NCBI RefSeq assembly: GCF_001761465.1
Contig: NZ_CP017479.1
Location: 3,844,001-3,908,000 of the forward strand
Origin: Flavobacterium gilvum
GTDB lineage: Bacteria > Bacteroidota > Bacteroidia > Flavobacteriales > Flavobacteriaceae
Reading direction: 5' to 3'
Length of the DNA: 64,000 nt
Below the pieces are notes generated by a model. That model was not told the origin of the DNA and did not search any database. It worked only from the letters and a program-made list of their open reading frames with translations. The position numbers were made by a program, and so were the translations under genes. Below, in pieces: positions 44,851 through 54,800 of the stretch; position 1 is the stretch's first letter, and each line of letters begins with the position of its first letter.

Positions 44851-45900
44851 TTATAATGAGTTTCCAATTCCTACCAAGACTATCGACAACATGATTAAGC
44901 CGATGCCTAAAAGGAACGTACTGAATGTCTTTTTGGAAACTCCTGTCCATTCTTTCAAATAGAAGCCCCAAAAATTGGCTGTCAAAATAATTGTTGACAT
45001 ATGCAGAATCCAAGAACTGGCTCCGTTACCCAATTTGCTTTCTCCCATTCCATAAAAGAAAAACTGCAAAAACCACATTGTTCCAGCAATCGCAGAAAAT
45101 GTAACATTCTTAGCAATCGGAGTTTTGGTATTGGTATAATCTTTGAAGGTTTTATTTTTAAAATTAAGATACATACACCATATAAAATTGGTGGTTAGTC
45201 CTCCCCAAAGTACCACTATATATGTTACGTTATTTTGAAACAACGGATTACATCCTTGAACAACAGCTGCTTCTGCCATTGGTTTTCCTGCTTCGATTCC
45301 GAAATTGAAAAATGAACTCAAAATTCCAGATATAACAGCGATAATAAGTCCTTTTACCAAACTGAATTCCTGCTCATTATTACCATCTTCCATCCCAAAA
45401 TCTTTTTCTTTCAAAATCCCGGCTCTTCCCGAAATGGCTATTCCAAGAACGCAAACCAAAACCCCGATCAAAACAAGTCTTCCGCCAGTTGAGGCAAGCA
45501 TATCGGTAAAGGAAATTTTGCCTTCGGCTGGATAAAAATTATAATAAATAGAAGGTACCAAAGCTCCAAAAGTGGAACAGAAACCCAAAACAATCGAATT
45601 CCCCAATGACATTCCCAGATAACGAACTCCCAATCCATAAGTTAACCCTCCGATACCCCAGATAAGTCCCATTAAATAAACAACAGTTTTTATTGTTGGT
45701 GATGCGGCACTAATTATTTCCGGGAAATTTGGTATTGTCAAATAAGCTGCCAAAGGTGGCACAATCAACCAAGAGAAAAAACCTCCTACAAGCCAATAGC
45801 TCTCCCATGCCCAATCCTTCACTTTTTTGAAAGGCATATAAAAACTCCCTGACGAAAAACCTCCTATAGAGTGAAAAATAATTCCCAGTAATGATTCCAT
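44851..45900 (-). CDS. rhaT: L-rhamnose/H+ symporter RhaT
   Basis: 349 residues with about ten membrane helices. The opening LLGIIFHSIGGFSSGSFYMPFKKVKDWAWESYW-type region carries the RhaT marks (GSFYMPFKKVK, WESYW), and SGILSSFFNFGIEAGKP follows in the middle. It imports L-rhamnose with a proton. First gene of the minus-strand rhamnose run; its promoter and operator candidate are at 45968-46001, and the GntR regulator is divergent. The C-terminal half is hydrophobic to the end with no truncation. Confidence 0.93.
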   Translation of the reverse strand: MESLLGIIFHSIGGFSSGSFYMPFKKVKDWAWESYWLVGGFFSWLIVPPLAAYLTIPNFPEIISAASPTIKTVVYLMGLIWGIGGLTYGLGVRYLGMSLGNSIVLGFCSTFGALVPSIYYNFYPAEGKISFTDMLASTGGRLVLIGVLVCVLGIAISGRAGILKEKDFGMEDGNNEQEFSLVKGLIIAVISGILSSFFNFGIEAGKPMAEAAVVQGCNPLFQNNVTYIVVLWGGLTTNFIWCMYLNFKNKTFKDYTNTKTPIAKNVTFSAIAGTMWFLQFFFYGMGESKLGNGASSWILHMSTIILTANFWGFYLKEWTGVSKKTFSTFLLGIGLIMLSIVLVGIGNSL

Positions 45901-46276
45901 TTTTGTTATTTAATTTTTGGTTAATTTATTCGTTAATCTGTTTTGTAAAATAATATAATGTAAAAAACAAAACTATCCTGCACTGTCCTTTTTTGAATCA
46001 AGTTTTAACACAATGTTAGAAAAATATCTAAAATAAGTATCAAATAATAATGATAATATAAATTTAAAATCTTTATTTTAGCAACCGAATAGTAATGATT
46101 TTGTCATTCTTAATTTTCTCTTTTTATTAAATAAGAAAAAAGAGCACAAAAGAATCTGCATAATCCGGCTGATGTTTTTGTTATTGGCAATATATCAATT
46201 CATTGGTTGTCCGTTAGGCCATACTGGGTTTACTAAAAGAAATATTCATTAATTTAATGAGTACAATTCCGAAAAC
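45901..46276. other. Divergent regulatory region rhaT / GntR regulator
   Basis: 376 bp. It holds the rhaT promoter and operator candidate; the rest is AT-rich. No promoter with good spacing was recognised for the GntR gene, and no RNA element was seen. Confidence 0.5.
45968..46001 (-). promoter_or_regulatory. Candidate rhaT promoter overlapped by a shared operator-like motif
   Basis: On the minus strand TAGTTTTG (45975-45968) fits the -7 consensus TAnnTTTG, and TTG (46001-45999) lies upstream with 23-base spacing. The plus-strand string ACTATCCTGCACTGT at 45972-45986 overlaps the -7 box and matches ACTATCCTGTACTAT (complement of 55765-55779) at 13 of 15 bases. A repressor bound here would block the promoter. 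The divergent GntR-type gene is the likely binder. Confidence 0.55.
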
Positions 46277-47323
46277 ATGAATATGATTAAGTTAATTAAA
46301 ATCGATGATGATTCCAGGGTTCCAAAATACAAACAAATTGTAGATTCAATCCTGTACAACATCAGCAATGGTAATTTAAAAATCAACCAAAAAATTCCGT
46401 CAATTAATAGTTTCAGTGAAGAATTCTATATCTCGAGGGATACTGTCGAGAAAGCCTATAGTATTTTGAAAGAGCGAAAAATAATTTCTTCTATCAGAGG
46501 AAAAGGCTACTATATCACTCGAACAAAACTGGAATCAAAAGTAAACATCTTGTTTTTATTCAATAAACTGAGTTCGTATAAAATGAAAACATACAGCGCG
46601 TTTATTGATACTTTGGGAGCAAATGCACATACCGATTTACATATCTATCATTGTGATGAAACCTTATTTTTAAATTTATTGGACAAATTTGAAGGTGCTT
46701 ATGATTATTACGTGATAACAACACATTTCAAGTCCGAAGAACTAAAACACCAAAGCTATACAGATGATGTTGTAAAAGCAATCCGAAAAATCCCAAAAGA
46801 AAAACTTATCATAATGGATAATATAAAAATTGGGATGCAGGACGAAATTATCTCTATTTATCAGGATTTTGAAAACGACATCTACAATGCCTTAAAAGAA
46901 GGGCTTGCCAAGATTGCCAAATACGAAAAATTAATCCTTGTTTATCCAGAAAAGGCTGTTTACCCTTATCCCAGAAGAATTTTACACGGATTCAAAAAAT
47001 TTTGTATCGAACACGAAATAAACTTTGAAGTCCTGGATCAAGTCTATGATGATATGATTCTTAAAAAAGGGGATTTATTCATCACGATTGAAGAATCAGA
47101 CTTGGTTAATCTGGTAAAACAAGTGAGAGACAAAGAATACATTTTAGGGCAAGATATCGGAATTATCTCTTACAATGACACTCCATTAAAAGAACTTTTG
47201 GGAATAACCGTCATTTCAACCGATTTTAACGTAATGGGAGAAACCGCCGCCAGAATGATTCTCAACAAAGAAAAAGGACAAGTAAAAGTTCCTTTCAATT
47301 TTATAGACAGAAATTCTATTTAA
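46277..47323 (+). CDS. GntR-family regulator with LacI-type sensor domain, probable rhamnose regulator
   Basis: 348 residues. An N-terminal winged helix of the GntR type (about 5-75) shows KYKQIVDSILYNISNG, KIPSINSFSEEFYISRDTVEKAY and the wing SSIRGKGYYI. Residues about 80-348 resemble a periplasmic-binding-like sensor domain (LNILFLFN-type start, later GIISYNDTPLKELL and TDFNVMGETAARMIL). This AraR-like layout is a sugar-responsive repressor. It is divergent from rhaT across 376 bp with an operator-like motif overlapping the rhaT promoter, so control by rhamnose or rhamnulose is likely. The effector is inferred from context. Confidence 0.85.
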   Translation: MNMIKLIKIDDDSRVPKYKQIVDSILYNISNGNLKINQKIPSINSFSEEFYISRDTVEKAYSILKERKIISSIRGKGYYITRTKLESKVNILFLFNKLSSYKMKTYSAFIDTLGANAHTDLHIYHCDETLFLNLLDKFEGAYDYYVITTHFKSEELKHQSYTDDVVKAIRKIPKEKLIIMDNIKIGMQDEIISIYQDFENDIYNALKEGLAKIAKYEKLILVYPEKAVYPYPRRILHGFKKFCIEHEINFEVLDQVYDDMILKKGDLFITIEESDLVNLVKQVRDKEYILGQDIGIISYNDTPLKELLGITVISTDFNVMGETAARMILNKEKGQVKVPFNFIDRNSI

Positions 47324-47339
47324 GAGTTCCTAAGATGCT

Positions 47340-47406
47340 AAGTTACTAAGACTCTAAGAAAACCTTAGCAACTTAGCAGCTTTGCAACTTAGAATCTTAG
47401 TAACTT
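47340..47406. repeat. Inverted repeat between convergent regulator and lyase genes
   Basis: Arms 47340-47358 and 47388-47406 are inverted copies at 18 of 19 bases (AAGTTACTAAGACTCTAAG). It occupies nearly the whole 88-bp gap between two convergent stops and could end both transcripts, but it lacks a T-run. Confidence 0.75.
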
Positions 47407-47411
47407 AATAA

Positions 47412-49280
47412 CTACTTCTTCAACGGCACCAATACAATATTAGGCTTAGGAGCAGACTTCATGCCATACCCCATATAAAAGCCAGTATGCGGTGGCTGAT
47501 TGTAGCCCACATTTTGCCATGCGATACTTAAACGATATTGAGGATCATGCATCAGGGTATATTGTCTGATTTCGGTTGGAATTGTAGTCGAATAAATACG
47601 TAATTCTGTATTATCGGCGCTTCTGAGTATCAGTTCCTCTCTCCAATCTCCGAGAATATCAGCCGAAAGAGCCGGAGTCGATTTGGTGCCATTATTCGAC
47701 ACAGCACCATCGGCCGTGAAAAGCCTTCCACCGTTATATTTGTCAATATAATTCGAATTAAGCAATTCTCTTGAAGCATCGCCATCCCAATAAATCAAAA
47801 AATTGGCTGCTCTTGGCGCGATTCCAATTTTCTCTCCTTTTGCATCATGCAAATCCGGAGAACCGGACCACCAAAATTGCGCCCCGATTCTAGTGGGATC
47901 AATATTATCGGCAACACCTCTCCCAACATCATTATCTTCAGAATCCCTAAACAAAACCTTACCCGTAGCCGCCGAAAACAAAACAGCTCCCGGACCTTTG
48001 GTTCCTTCTTCTATTTCATGCACCCCAAACACTTCCAGTCCAGGTATTTCGGGAACAAGGTCCGAAACATGCAGAGCATCTCCGTGTCTGAATCCCGTTG
48101 TATATAAACCTTTTCCATCATCGTCAACACACATCGAACCGTAAACAATTTCGTCTTTGCCGTCATTATCGACATCAGTAACCGAAAGCCCGTGATTTCC
48201 CATTCCCGAGAATGGATTTGCTGCATCTTTTGTATCAAAAACCCAACGTGAAGTCAGTTTTTTGTTTTTAAAATCCCAAGCTGCCAAAACCGTTCTGCCA
48301 TAATACCCGCGACACATCACCACACTTGGATGCACACCATCCAAATAAGCCACGCAAGCTGTAAAACGATCCACTCTGTTTCCGCTCGCATCATTTTTTC
48401 CGTTGCCCCCTCTTCCGCCCCAAGCGCCAATATCTCCTCTCTCTGGAATGTAATCAACGGTGGTTATCATTTTTCCTGTTTTGCCCTCAAAAACCGAAAG
48501 ATATTCAGGCCCTTTCAAAATCTTTCCAAAAGTTCCAGACTTTTCATCAGTATCTCTCCAATCTTTGGAAGCGTCGCCAATCACTTTTCCAAGTCCGTCA
48601 ACACTCCCGTCGGCAGTTTTACAAACAATTTCAGCCATGCCGTCACCGTCCAAATCATACACCATAAATTGCGTGTAATGCGCTCCCTCGCGAATATTTT
48701 TTCCCAAATTTATTTTCCATAAAAATTTTCCATCCAAGGTATAAGCTTGCAAAACTGCCGGATCTGTTAATCCTCGTTGCGAATTATCATGCCCTTTTCC
48801 GGTCATGTGCACAACTAAATCATATTTTCCGTCACCGTCCAAATCCCCGGTCGAAACATCATTCGGAATATAACCCGGTATTTGTTTTATCGGAATCGAT
48901 AGGTAATCTTTAACCTCAGCATTGGCATTAATTGTAAAATCGCCTTTCGTTTCTGTTTCTTTTCCATTTAAAACTGTTTTTACAAACCAAGTATTTGCCT
49001 CTTTTGGATTGGCTTTTTCATCAACAAAATTTGTTGCTCCGCTGATGGGTTTTTCATTAAGCAAAATAGCTTTTCCTGTTCCATTTTTTCGATATAAATT
49101 AAAGGCCAAATTATCCGAATCTGTACCTAAGACACGCCAACTGATAAAAAATTTGCCGTTTTGATTCATTGCAACAACTCCGCGATCCAAGTTTTCCATT
49201 TGCCGCTGAGCAAATGAAAAAACTGTTGACAAAAGAAACAAGAGAAACAAACCTCTTCTCCTCTTTAAAAATGCATTCAT
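47412..49280 (-). CDS. Rhamnogalacturonan lyase, family PL11
   Basis: 622 residues from the ATG at 49280 (a TTG two codons upstream is less likely). Signal peptide about 5-24. The body is PL11-like: an N-terminal sandwich (DRGVVAMNQNGKFFISWRVLG) and a large propeller with calcium-binding loops such as DLDGDGKYDLVVHM, DLDGDGMAEIVCK and DVDNDGKDEIVYG, then a tail with SIAWQNVGYNQPPHTGFYMG. PL11 enzymes cut the rhamnose-galacturonate backbone of rhamnogalacturonan-I by beta-elimination and leave unsaturated ends. It fits the neighbouring rhamnose locus. Catalytic residues were not assigned here. Confidence 0.93.
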   Translation of the reverse strand: MNAFLKRRRGLFLLFLLSTVFSFAQRQMENLDRGVVAMNQNGKFFISWRVLGTDSDNLAFNLYRKNGTGKAILLNEKPISGATNFVDEKANPKEANTWFVKTVLNGKETETKGDFTINANAEVKDYLSIPIKQIPGYIPNDVSTGDLDGDGKYDLVVHMTGKGHDNSQRGLTDPAVLQAYTLDGKFLWKINLGKNIREGAHYTQFMVYDLDGDGMAEIVCKTADGSVDGLGKVIGDASKDWRDTDEKSGTFGKILKGPEYLSVFEGKTGKMITTVDYIPERGDIGAWGGRGGNGKNDASGNRVDRFTACVAYLDGVHPSVVMCRGYYGRTVLAAWDFKNKKLTSRWVFDTKDAANPFSGMGNHGLSVTDVDNDGKDEIVYGSMCVDDDGKGLYTTGFRHGDALHVSDLVPEIPGLEVFGVHEIEEGTKGPGAVLFSAATGKVLFRDSEDNDVGRGVADNIDPTRIGAQFWWSGSPDLHDAKGEKIGIAPRAANFLIYWDGDASRELLNSNYIDKYNGGRLFTADGAVSNNGTKSTPALSADILGDWREELILRSADNTELRIYSTTIPTEIRQYTLMHDPQYRLSIAWQNVGYNQPPHTGFYMGYGMKSAPKPNIVLVPLKK

Positions 49281-49597
49281 AATCAATTTTTGGTTTTTAT
49301 GGTTAGTTAAATAATATTCTGTAATAAAATATTTTTCTCGTCCGAAAACACGAGACTTCGGGTCGGGCTGTACGTTCCCACATTTTTTCCCTCAAAAAAG
49401 AAAAAAAAAGAGCTCCACTTCCATCCCAATGTCATTAAATTAAGGATTTCTTGATAAGTTTTTTTCAAATATAGCTCTCGCTAAGTCGCAAAGACGCAAA
49501 GAAATCGGCTCCAAACTTTGCGCCTTTGCGACTTTGCGAGAAAATGCAAATCTTAACTTAATGACATTGGCTTCCATGGGTTATCCCGCAATCCTGA
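49281..49597. other. Intergenic region with foldback repeat
   Basis: About 317 bp between two minus-strand enzyme genes. Most of it is the foldback element at 49426-49570; the PL11 promoter should lie in 49281-49425 but was not recognised. Confidence 0.5.
49426..49570. repeat. Dispersed foldback element with double inverted arms
   Basis: Outer arms 49426-49444 and 49552-49570 match inverted at 18 of 19 bases (CCAATGTCATTAAATTAAG). Inner arms 49476-49501 and 49516-49541 match at 24 of 26 (TCTCGCTAAGTCGCAAAG and onward). The outer arms and inner motif also occur in the repeats at 19.25-19.55 kb, so they are one family. No coding capacity. Confidence 0.85.
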
Positions 49598-51727
49598 TCA
49601 AAACATCTTTTTAAATCCTTCGCTTTTCACTTTCCAGGTACCGTCTTTCGGGAAACCGGGATTTTCTTCTGAGGTTCCGTCCCAACCGGCACACATCATT
49701 GCAACCGCCGTCAGTATTCCACCATTTCCGGGAAGGTACAACGTAAGCCTCTCCGATTGGTAATTATGTCCGTTTTTCAAATAAGTATTCGTCACTATAT
49801 TCATAAACAAAGCATCTATTGCTTTTTCCGGCATCCCCAAACGCGCGGCACACATGGCAGTCATCGGGAAATCCCAACCCCATGTTTTGTCCCAAGACCA
49901 AGTATCCCAAACCAAATCAAAGGTGTTTTTCATGATTTTTTTATCCAAAAGCGACGTTTCTGGAAGCATCCCAAAAGTTCCCAAAACCGATGGGTGATCA
50001 GTTTTAAATTCAGGATTGGTATACGAATCCTGAGCACTTTCGGTGGCCAGATAAACATTGTCTTTTATTGGTAACGCTGACAATTTTGCCAAAACGGTTT
50101 CCCATTGTTTAGGCACTTCCTGATTCATTTTCTTTTTCCATGAAATAGCGGTTTTCAGTGCCCAATTCCAATATGCCAATTCATAAGTTGGGTTAAAAGT
50201 TTCCATTGCCTTGAAACGTTCCTGCGCCGGAATAACTCCAGGTCCAAGCAAGTATCGATCCATTTTGCTGTCATAGTGCGCAAACGACGCCATAAAATTG
50301 GCTGTTTCAAAAACTCGTTCTCCGTATAACTTCAAAGTCTCTTGGGTTGGTTTGGCACGGTACATCAAATCAGCATAGGTAATAAAATGAGGCTGTTGCC
50401 AAATAAGGAATGCCCCCACCGAAGACGGACTTTCGTCACCCGCAAAATCAGTCATTTTTTGCCATCTTGCGCCTTCAAAACCTTGTCTTTCGGCTAGCTT
50501 TTTGGCTTTGCCAAAAACTTTTTGATACCAAGGCAAACTTTTTTCCAATAATTCGGGTCTGTTCCAAAGCGCAAAATGAACGCCGTGCCACCAATGCATT
50601 TCCAAATGCGGCTTACCAAACCAACTGTTATAGGTTAAACCTGTTTCCTGTGGAGGAACTTTTCCAGTGCATTGCACCTTGGTTAAATATTGCGAAAGAA
50701 TGACTCTTCGCTCCAATTCTTTGGCACGAACATCCGTACTTCCCGAAAAATCGACTGCCGCACCACTTTCCCAAAAACGCTTCCATCCAGTAATACTGCT
50801 GTTTTGAATTTCTACAAATGAAGGTGTTGCAACCACTTTTTTAGAAGTAATCCCAAAAAGACAACTCAACTCAAAAGTATCCGAACCCGATGGTTCTACA
50901 ACAAAATAATGATCTTTCACTTTTTTAACCTGACCATTTCCATTCCATTTCAGGTGAATATCATACGAGATACTGTCCATTACATGCGTGATAACCGCTG
51001 TAGTTTTGTTTTTTTGCGCAAGCGTACTTTTGTACCCCTGAGTACCTTCCCATTTGATTCCCATATCTGCCCATTCGGCGGTTGGGAACGGAATTCTCAA
51101 TCGCACTTTTAAGCGATTTTGTTTCACCAAATCCGATTTTACGCGCACGCCAATCGCATCTTTTTCTTGGTGTGAAGCAGTCAAAACTGTTACCGGAATT
51201 CCATCGACTTCAAAACGGCTTTCGATTTCGCCCGTCCATAAATTCAGGTTTTGCGAAATGGATTTAATATCTTCTGGTTTTGCGAGAGTTCCATCTTTTT
51301 TGGTGATTTCAAAACCTAAATTCCCCAATTGCAGCAAGTGCGGATTTTGACGGAACCAGTTCACCGCTTCGTTATTTCGAGGCGCACCTTTTTCCTGAAC
51401 GCTATAAGTGATATCGCGCCCATATTGCTTGTATTTTTTTAAGGTTTCCGAAAATTTGTAACCATTTGTGTTTTTATAACTGTCCCATCCCCATTCCGAT
51501 TGCGTTCCCAACGGAACCCCTTTTGCGTATTTTTCAGGAAAAGTTTGCAGTCCAGTGGCATCAACTGTAAAGGCAAAAACGCCATTTCCCACGGTCAAAG
51601 AAGCCAAAGTATCTATAGCCGAAATTTGAACATTGTGTCGTGTCACCAATGCCTTTCTGTCAATTTTTTGCTGAGCCGCCAATGCAATAACGCAAAGCAA
51701 AAATGGTAATAATAGTATTTTTTTCAT
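49598..51727 (-). CDS. GH65-like (alpha/alpha)6 glycosidase of unknown specificity
   Basis: 709 residues with a signal peptide (cleavage near ALA17). An N-terminal sandwich domain opens with SLTVGNGVFAFTVDATG, then an (alpha/alpha)6 catalytic barrel begins near residue 330 with WFGKPHLEMHWWHGVHF, GARWQKMTDFAGDES, LPGNGG. The layout and GARW segment resemble GH65-type enzymes, though no close named family was recognised. It lies between the DUF4450 gene and PL11 on the same strand, so it likely acts on rhamnogalacturonan-I fragments; an alpha-rhamnosidase or uronosidase role would fill a missing step. Specificity is inference. Confidence 0.6.
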   Translation of the reverse strand: MKKILLLPFLLCVIALAAQQKIDRKALVTRHNVQISAIDTLASLTVGNGVFAFTVDATGLQTFPEKYAKGVPLGTQSEWGWDSYKNTNGYKFSETLKKYKQYGRDITYSVQEKGAPRNNEAVNWFRQNPHLLQLGNLGFEITKKDGTLAKPEDIKSISQNLNLWTGEIESRFEVDGIPVTVLTASHQEKDAIGVRVKSDLVKQNRLKVRLRIPFPTAEWADMGIKWEGTQGYKSTLAQKNKTTAVITHVMDSISYDIHLKWNGNGQVKKVKDHYFVVEPSGSDTFELSCLFGITSKKVVATPSFVEIQNSSITGWKRFWESGAAVDFSGSTDVRAKELERRVILSQYLTKVQCTGKVPPQETGLTYNSWFGKPHLEMHWWHGVHFALWNRPELLEKSLPWYQKVFGKAKKLAERQGFEGARWQKMTDFAGDESPSSVGAFLIWQQPHFITYADLMYRAKPTQETLKLYGERVFETANFMASFAHYDSKMDRYLLGPGVIPAQERFKAMETFNPTYELAYWNWALKTAISWKKKMNQEVPKQWETVLAKLSALPIKDNVYLATESAQDSYTNPEFKTDHPSVLGTFGMLPETSLLDKKIMKNTFDLVWDTWSWDKTWGWDFPMTAMCAARLGMPEKAIDALFMNIVTNTYLKNGHNYQSERLTLYLPGNGGILTAVAMMCAGWDGTSEENPGFPKDGTWKVKSEGFKKMF

Positions 51728-51873
51728 GCCAGGATTTTATTTGTTTAATCTTTTAAGGGTTTAAAATTGTTTAAGGTTGTTTAAATTAGTTTTATGCCTT
51801 TTGTCCTTTGTTTATTTTGTCATTTTCATTGCCATTGAAATTGCCATTTATATTGATATTGATATTGCCTATT

Positions 51874-54800
51874 TTATCTAACCAACGTCGCGCTCATTAA
51901 TCCAATAACCACATCATTGGCAATTGTTTTCAAAGTCACATCTTTCAGTTTTTTGTTATTATCCAAAGGCAAATCCAAAATCGTCGCCGCTCCACCATCT
52001 ATTCCATAATTGGTGTAGCCTTTTATCGTAATAAAATCTTTAAAAGTCCTTGAAATTTCACCTGTTTTCAAATATACTCTAAGCGGTTTAGGAGCATCAG
52101 TGGTAAAGGCTAAACCATTGGTAAAATAATCCTGCTCGATTGGCCACCAATTTTCGGGGTTCTTCAAAAGCAAAACCTCCGAAGTTCCATCGGTATAATT
52201 CACCCTGATTTCGCCATTTACAATTCGGCTTTGCATAGGGTTTGTCGTTCCCGCCACCATGAGATATAAATGCGATGCTTTCCCTTTCAGCGGAACACTT
52301 ACACTTTTCGGAAAATTATCCCACATGGAAGTAAAAACGATATTTTTTTGATTTTCATCAAAAGGCGTTTGAAACACTATTCCTTCGGGTGTTGTAATTT
52401 GTCCCGTTGGTTTCGCTTTTTCACGTAATCCTTTGTCATCAACAGAAACCGATAAATTAGGGTAACACCAATTTCCTATTCCTTGTTTTGGAAGTTGCAA
52501 AGTGACTGTTTTCGGTCTTGGCGACAAATATTCGGTTTTGAACACATCGGTAACTTTAGCATTAAAAAAAGAAGAAAGCGACACAGTTTCCAAACTTTTT
52601 TCTTTGGATAGTGGAATGTCCCAATTGGTAATCGAAATTTTGTAAACCGAATCGGAAGCTGTTCTTAGACAGAAACTATTGGTTCCGGGCATCAAATCCT
52701 GAACCGGAATCTGAATGGTTTTTTCTCCTTTTTTATTCAAATGAATCGCTTGCTTTTCTTTTGCGGAAGCGTAAACCAACTTCCCTACCATTTCATCAGA
52801 AGTGTTGTTTTTCACGGCCAGTTCCAAATTTTCATTTTTCAGAGCCGTAATTCGGGATTCCATTTTAGGTCTCACCTCAAATTCCACCGGACTCCACCAT
52901 GACAAATCACCTTGTTTTAACTGCACAAAAAAACATTTATTGGCAGTGCCTTTCGCATTTGCGGTTAGCGTTTTATCCGTTTTCGAAATGGCATCCAAAC
53001 AGGATTGTGGATCATAAACTTTCAAAATTGAAACTTTATCTGTAGTTATATTCAAAGAATCACCCAAAGCATAAACCTTTGCAGTTTTTATTTTTTCCAA
53101 AGCCTTACCATCCCAGGAAATCACAATATCATAACTCTCACTATAAGGAGCCTCAATCGTCAACTGAGGACTTCCAATACTTTCTGCCGAAGCGGTCCAA
53201 GTTGCAGTTTTTCCATTTACAGTTACACTTTTTATTTTTTCAAAAGGAATAGCAACGATGAATTTCAAAGCCATTTTTTTTGCAAAATGATTTTCGATAT
53301 GATAAACATCATTCTTATTTTCTCTTTTGAAAAAATAGGAAACATCAGGAATCTCCAAAGCGGCATTGTCCCATTTTTCAGGGAAACCGGGCTTAATCGT
53401 CAAAACTCCTTTCATGGCATCGGGCTGAATCCCAAAAAGTCCTTCGACCAAAGTGCGAGATGCCATCCCAATTGGGTCGGCAAAGTCGCGATAGAGTTCG
53501 CCTCGCATTGCATCCTGATAGGTCAATTGCTCAAATCCGCCCGGAGAAGCGCCCAAATACATGCTCTCGATTAATGCGCTTTCCCACATGGTATAAGCCG
53601 TTTCCGATTGTCCGCCTTGCCAGAAAGCCAATGACGTATGCAATTGTTCTGCCAATGCCACATTATTTATGGACCAAGTGTACGGTTGCCAGTTGGTGGT
53701 GCTAATCATATATAAATCCTTTTTGTCTAATCCATCGACTGAAATCGGTATATGCGGAATCTGTTTGTCGACATATTGCAACATCTGATAACTCTCGAAA
53801 GGATTTGACAATTCCGAATCGATAGTGTGGTAAATACTCCAAATTCCGGGAGAATCATGCAATAATTGATTTCCTAGCATGTCTTTGAATTCGGCAAAAA
53901 TTCCTTTTTTGGGAATCCAAAGTTTTTGATTCACCGCTTTCAAAATTTTATCAGCTTCTTTATAATACGGAAGCGTGTCCTGCTGAATTTTCCCAGCGAC
54001 TTCACCCACCAATTTATTAGCATAATAATTGTAAGCCGAAGAATGAATCACGCCGCCACCGCTGTATTGCAGGGCATCGCTTGCCCAAATTGAGGCATAG
54101 GCATCATAAAGTCCGTCATTATCGGAGTCAAAATTTCTTTTTTCCCAATTGAGATGTCTTCCTATCACCGGCCACATTTCTTTCATAAATTCGGTATCGC
54201 CCGTCCATTTAAAGTGACGCAGCATTTGATCAAAAAAAACCAAATTCATGTCGTAATGATGCGCAACTGTATTCTTATTTGGATTCCTGCTAATGTAACC
54301 GCTGCTGAACATTGAAGTTCCTAATTCTTCTTTTTGGCGCGCCAAATTTCTTTCGGCATCAAAAACTACAGACCCAGTTAAAGGCTCGGTCACCTGCGAA
54401 TGGCTGTAACTCGTAAAATGGGTTTTGGCTCTGTCATGCCATCCCAAAGGATCGGCAACATAAGCGCCTCTCCAGGCATTCAGAAACATTCTCCAGGCTA
54501 CCGCTCCGTGTAGATAAGCGGGATTTTCCCATATACCGTCGGCGGCGAGAGAAAGTGCCGACCCAAGCGTATTGATGTAAGGATCCGGAGTCGAAATTTT
54601 AACTCTATTGGCCAAAACCTCCGTATCTTTTATCGATTTTTCAAATAATTGTTCCAAAGTCTTTTGAGAGCCTTCTACTATTGTTTCATCCGTTGTCAAA
54701 AGCCAATACAATCCTGTGTTTGAAACGAGATTTAGTTTCCCCGTGATAACCGTTAACGATTCTAGAACAGAATTATAAAGTTCTAATGGTGAATTTTGTT

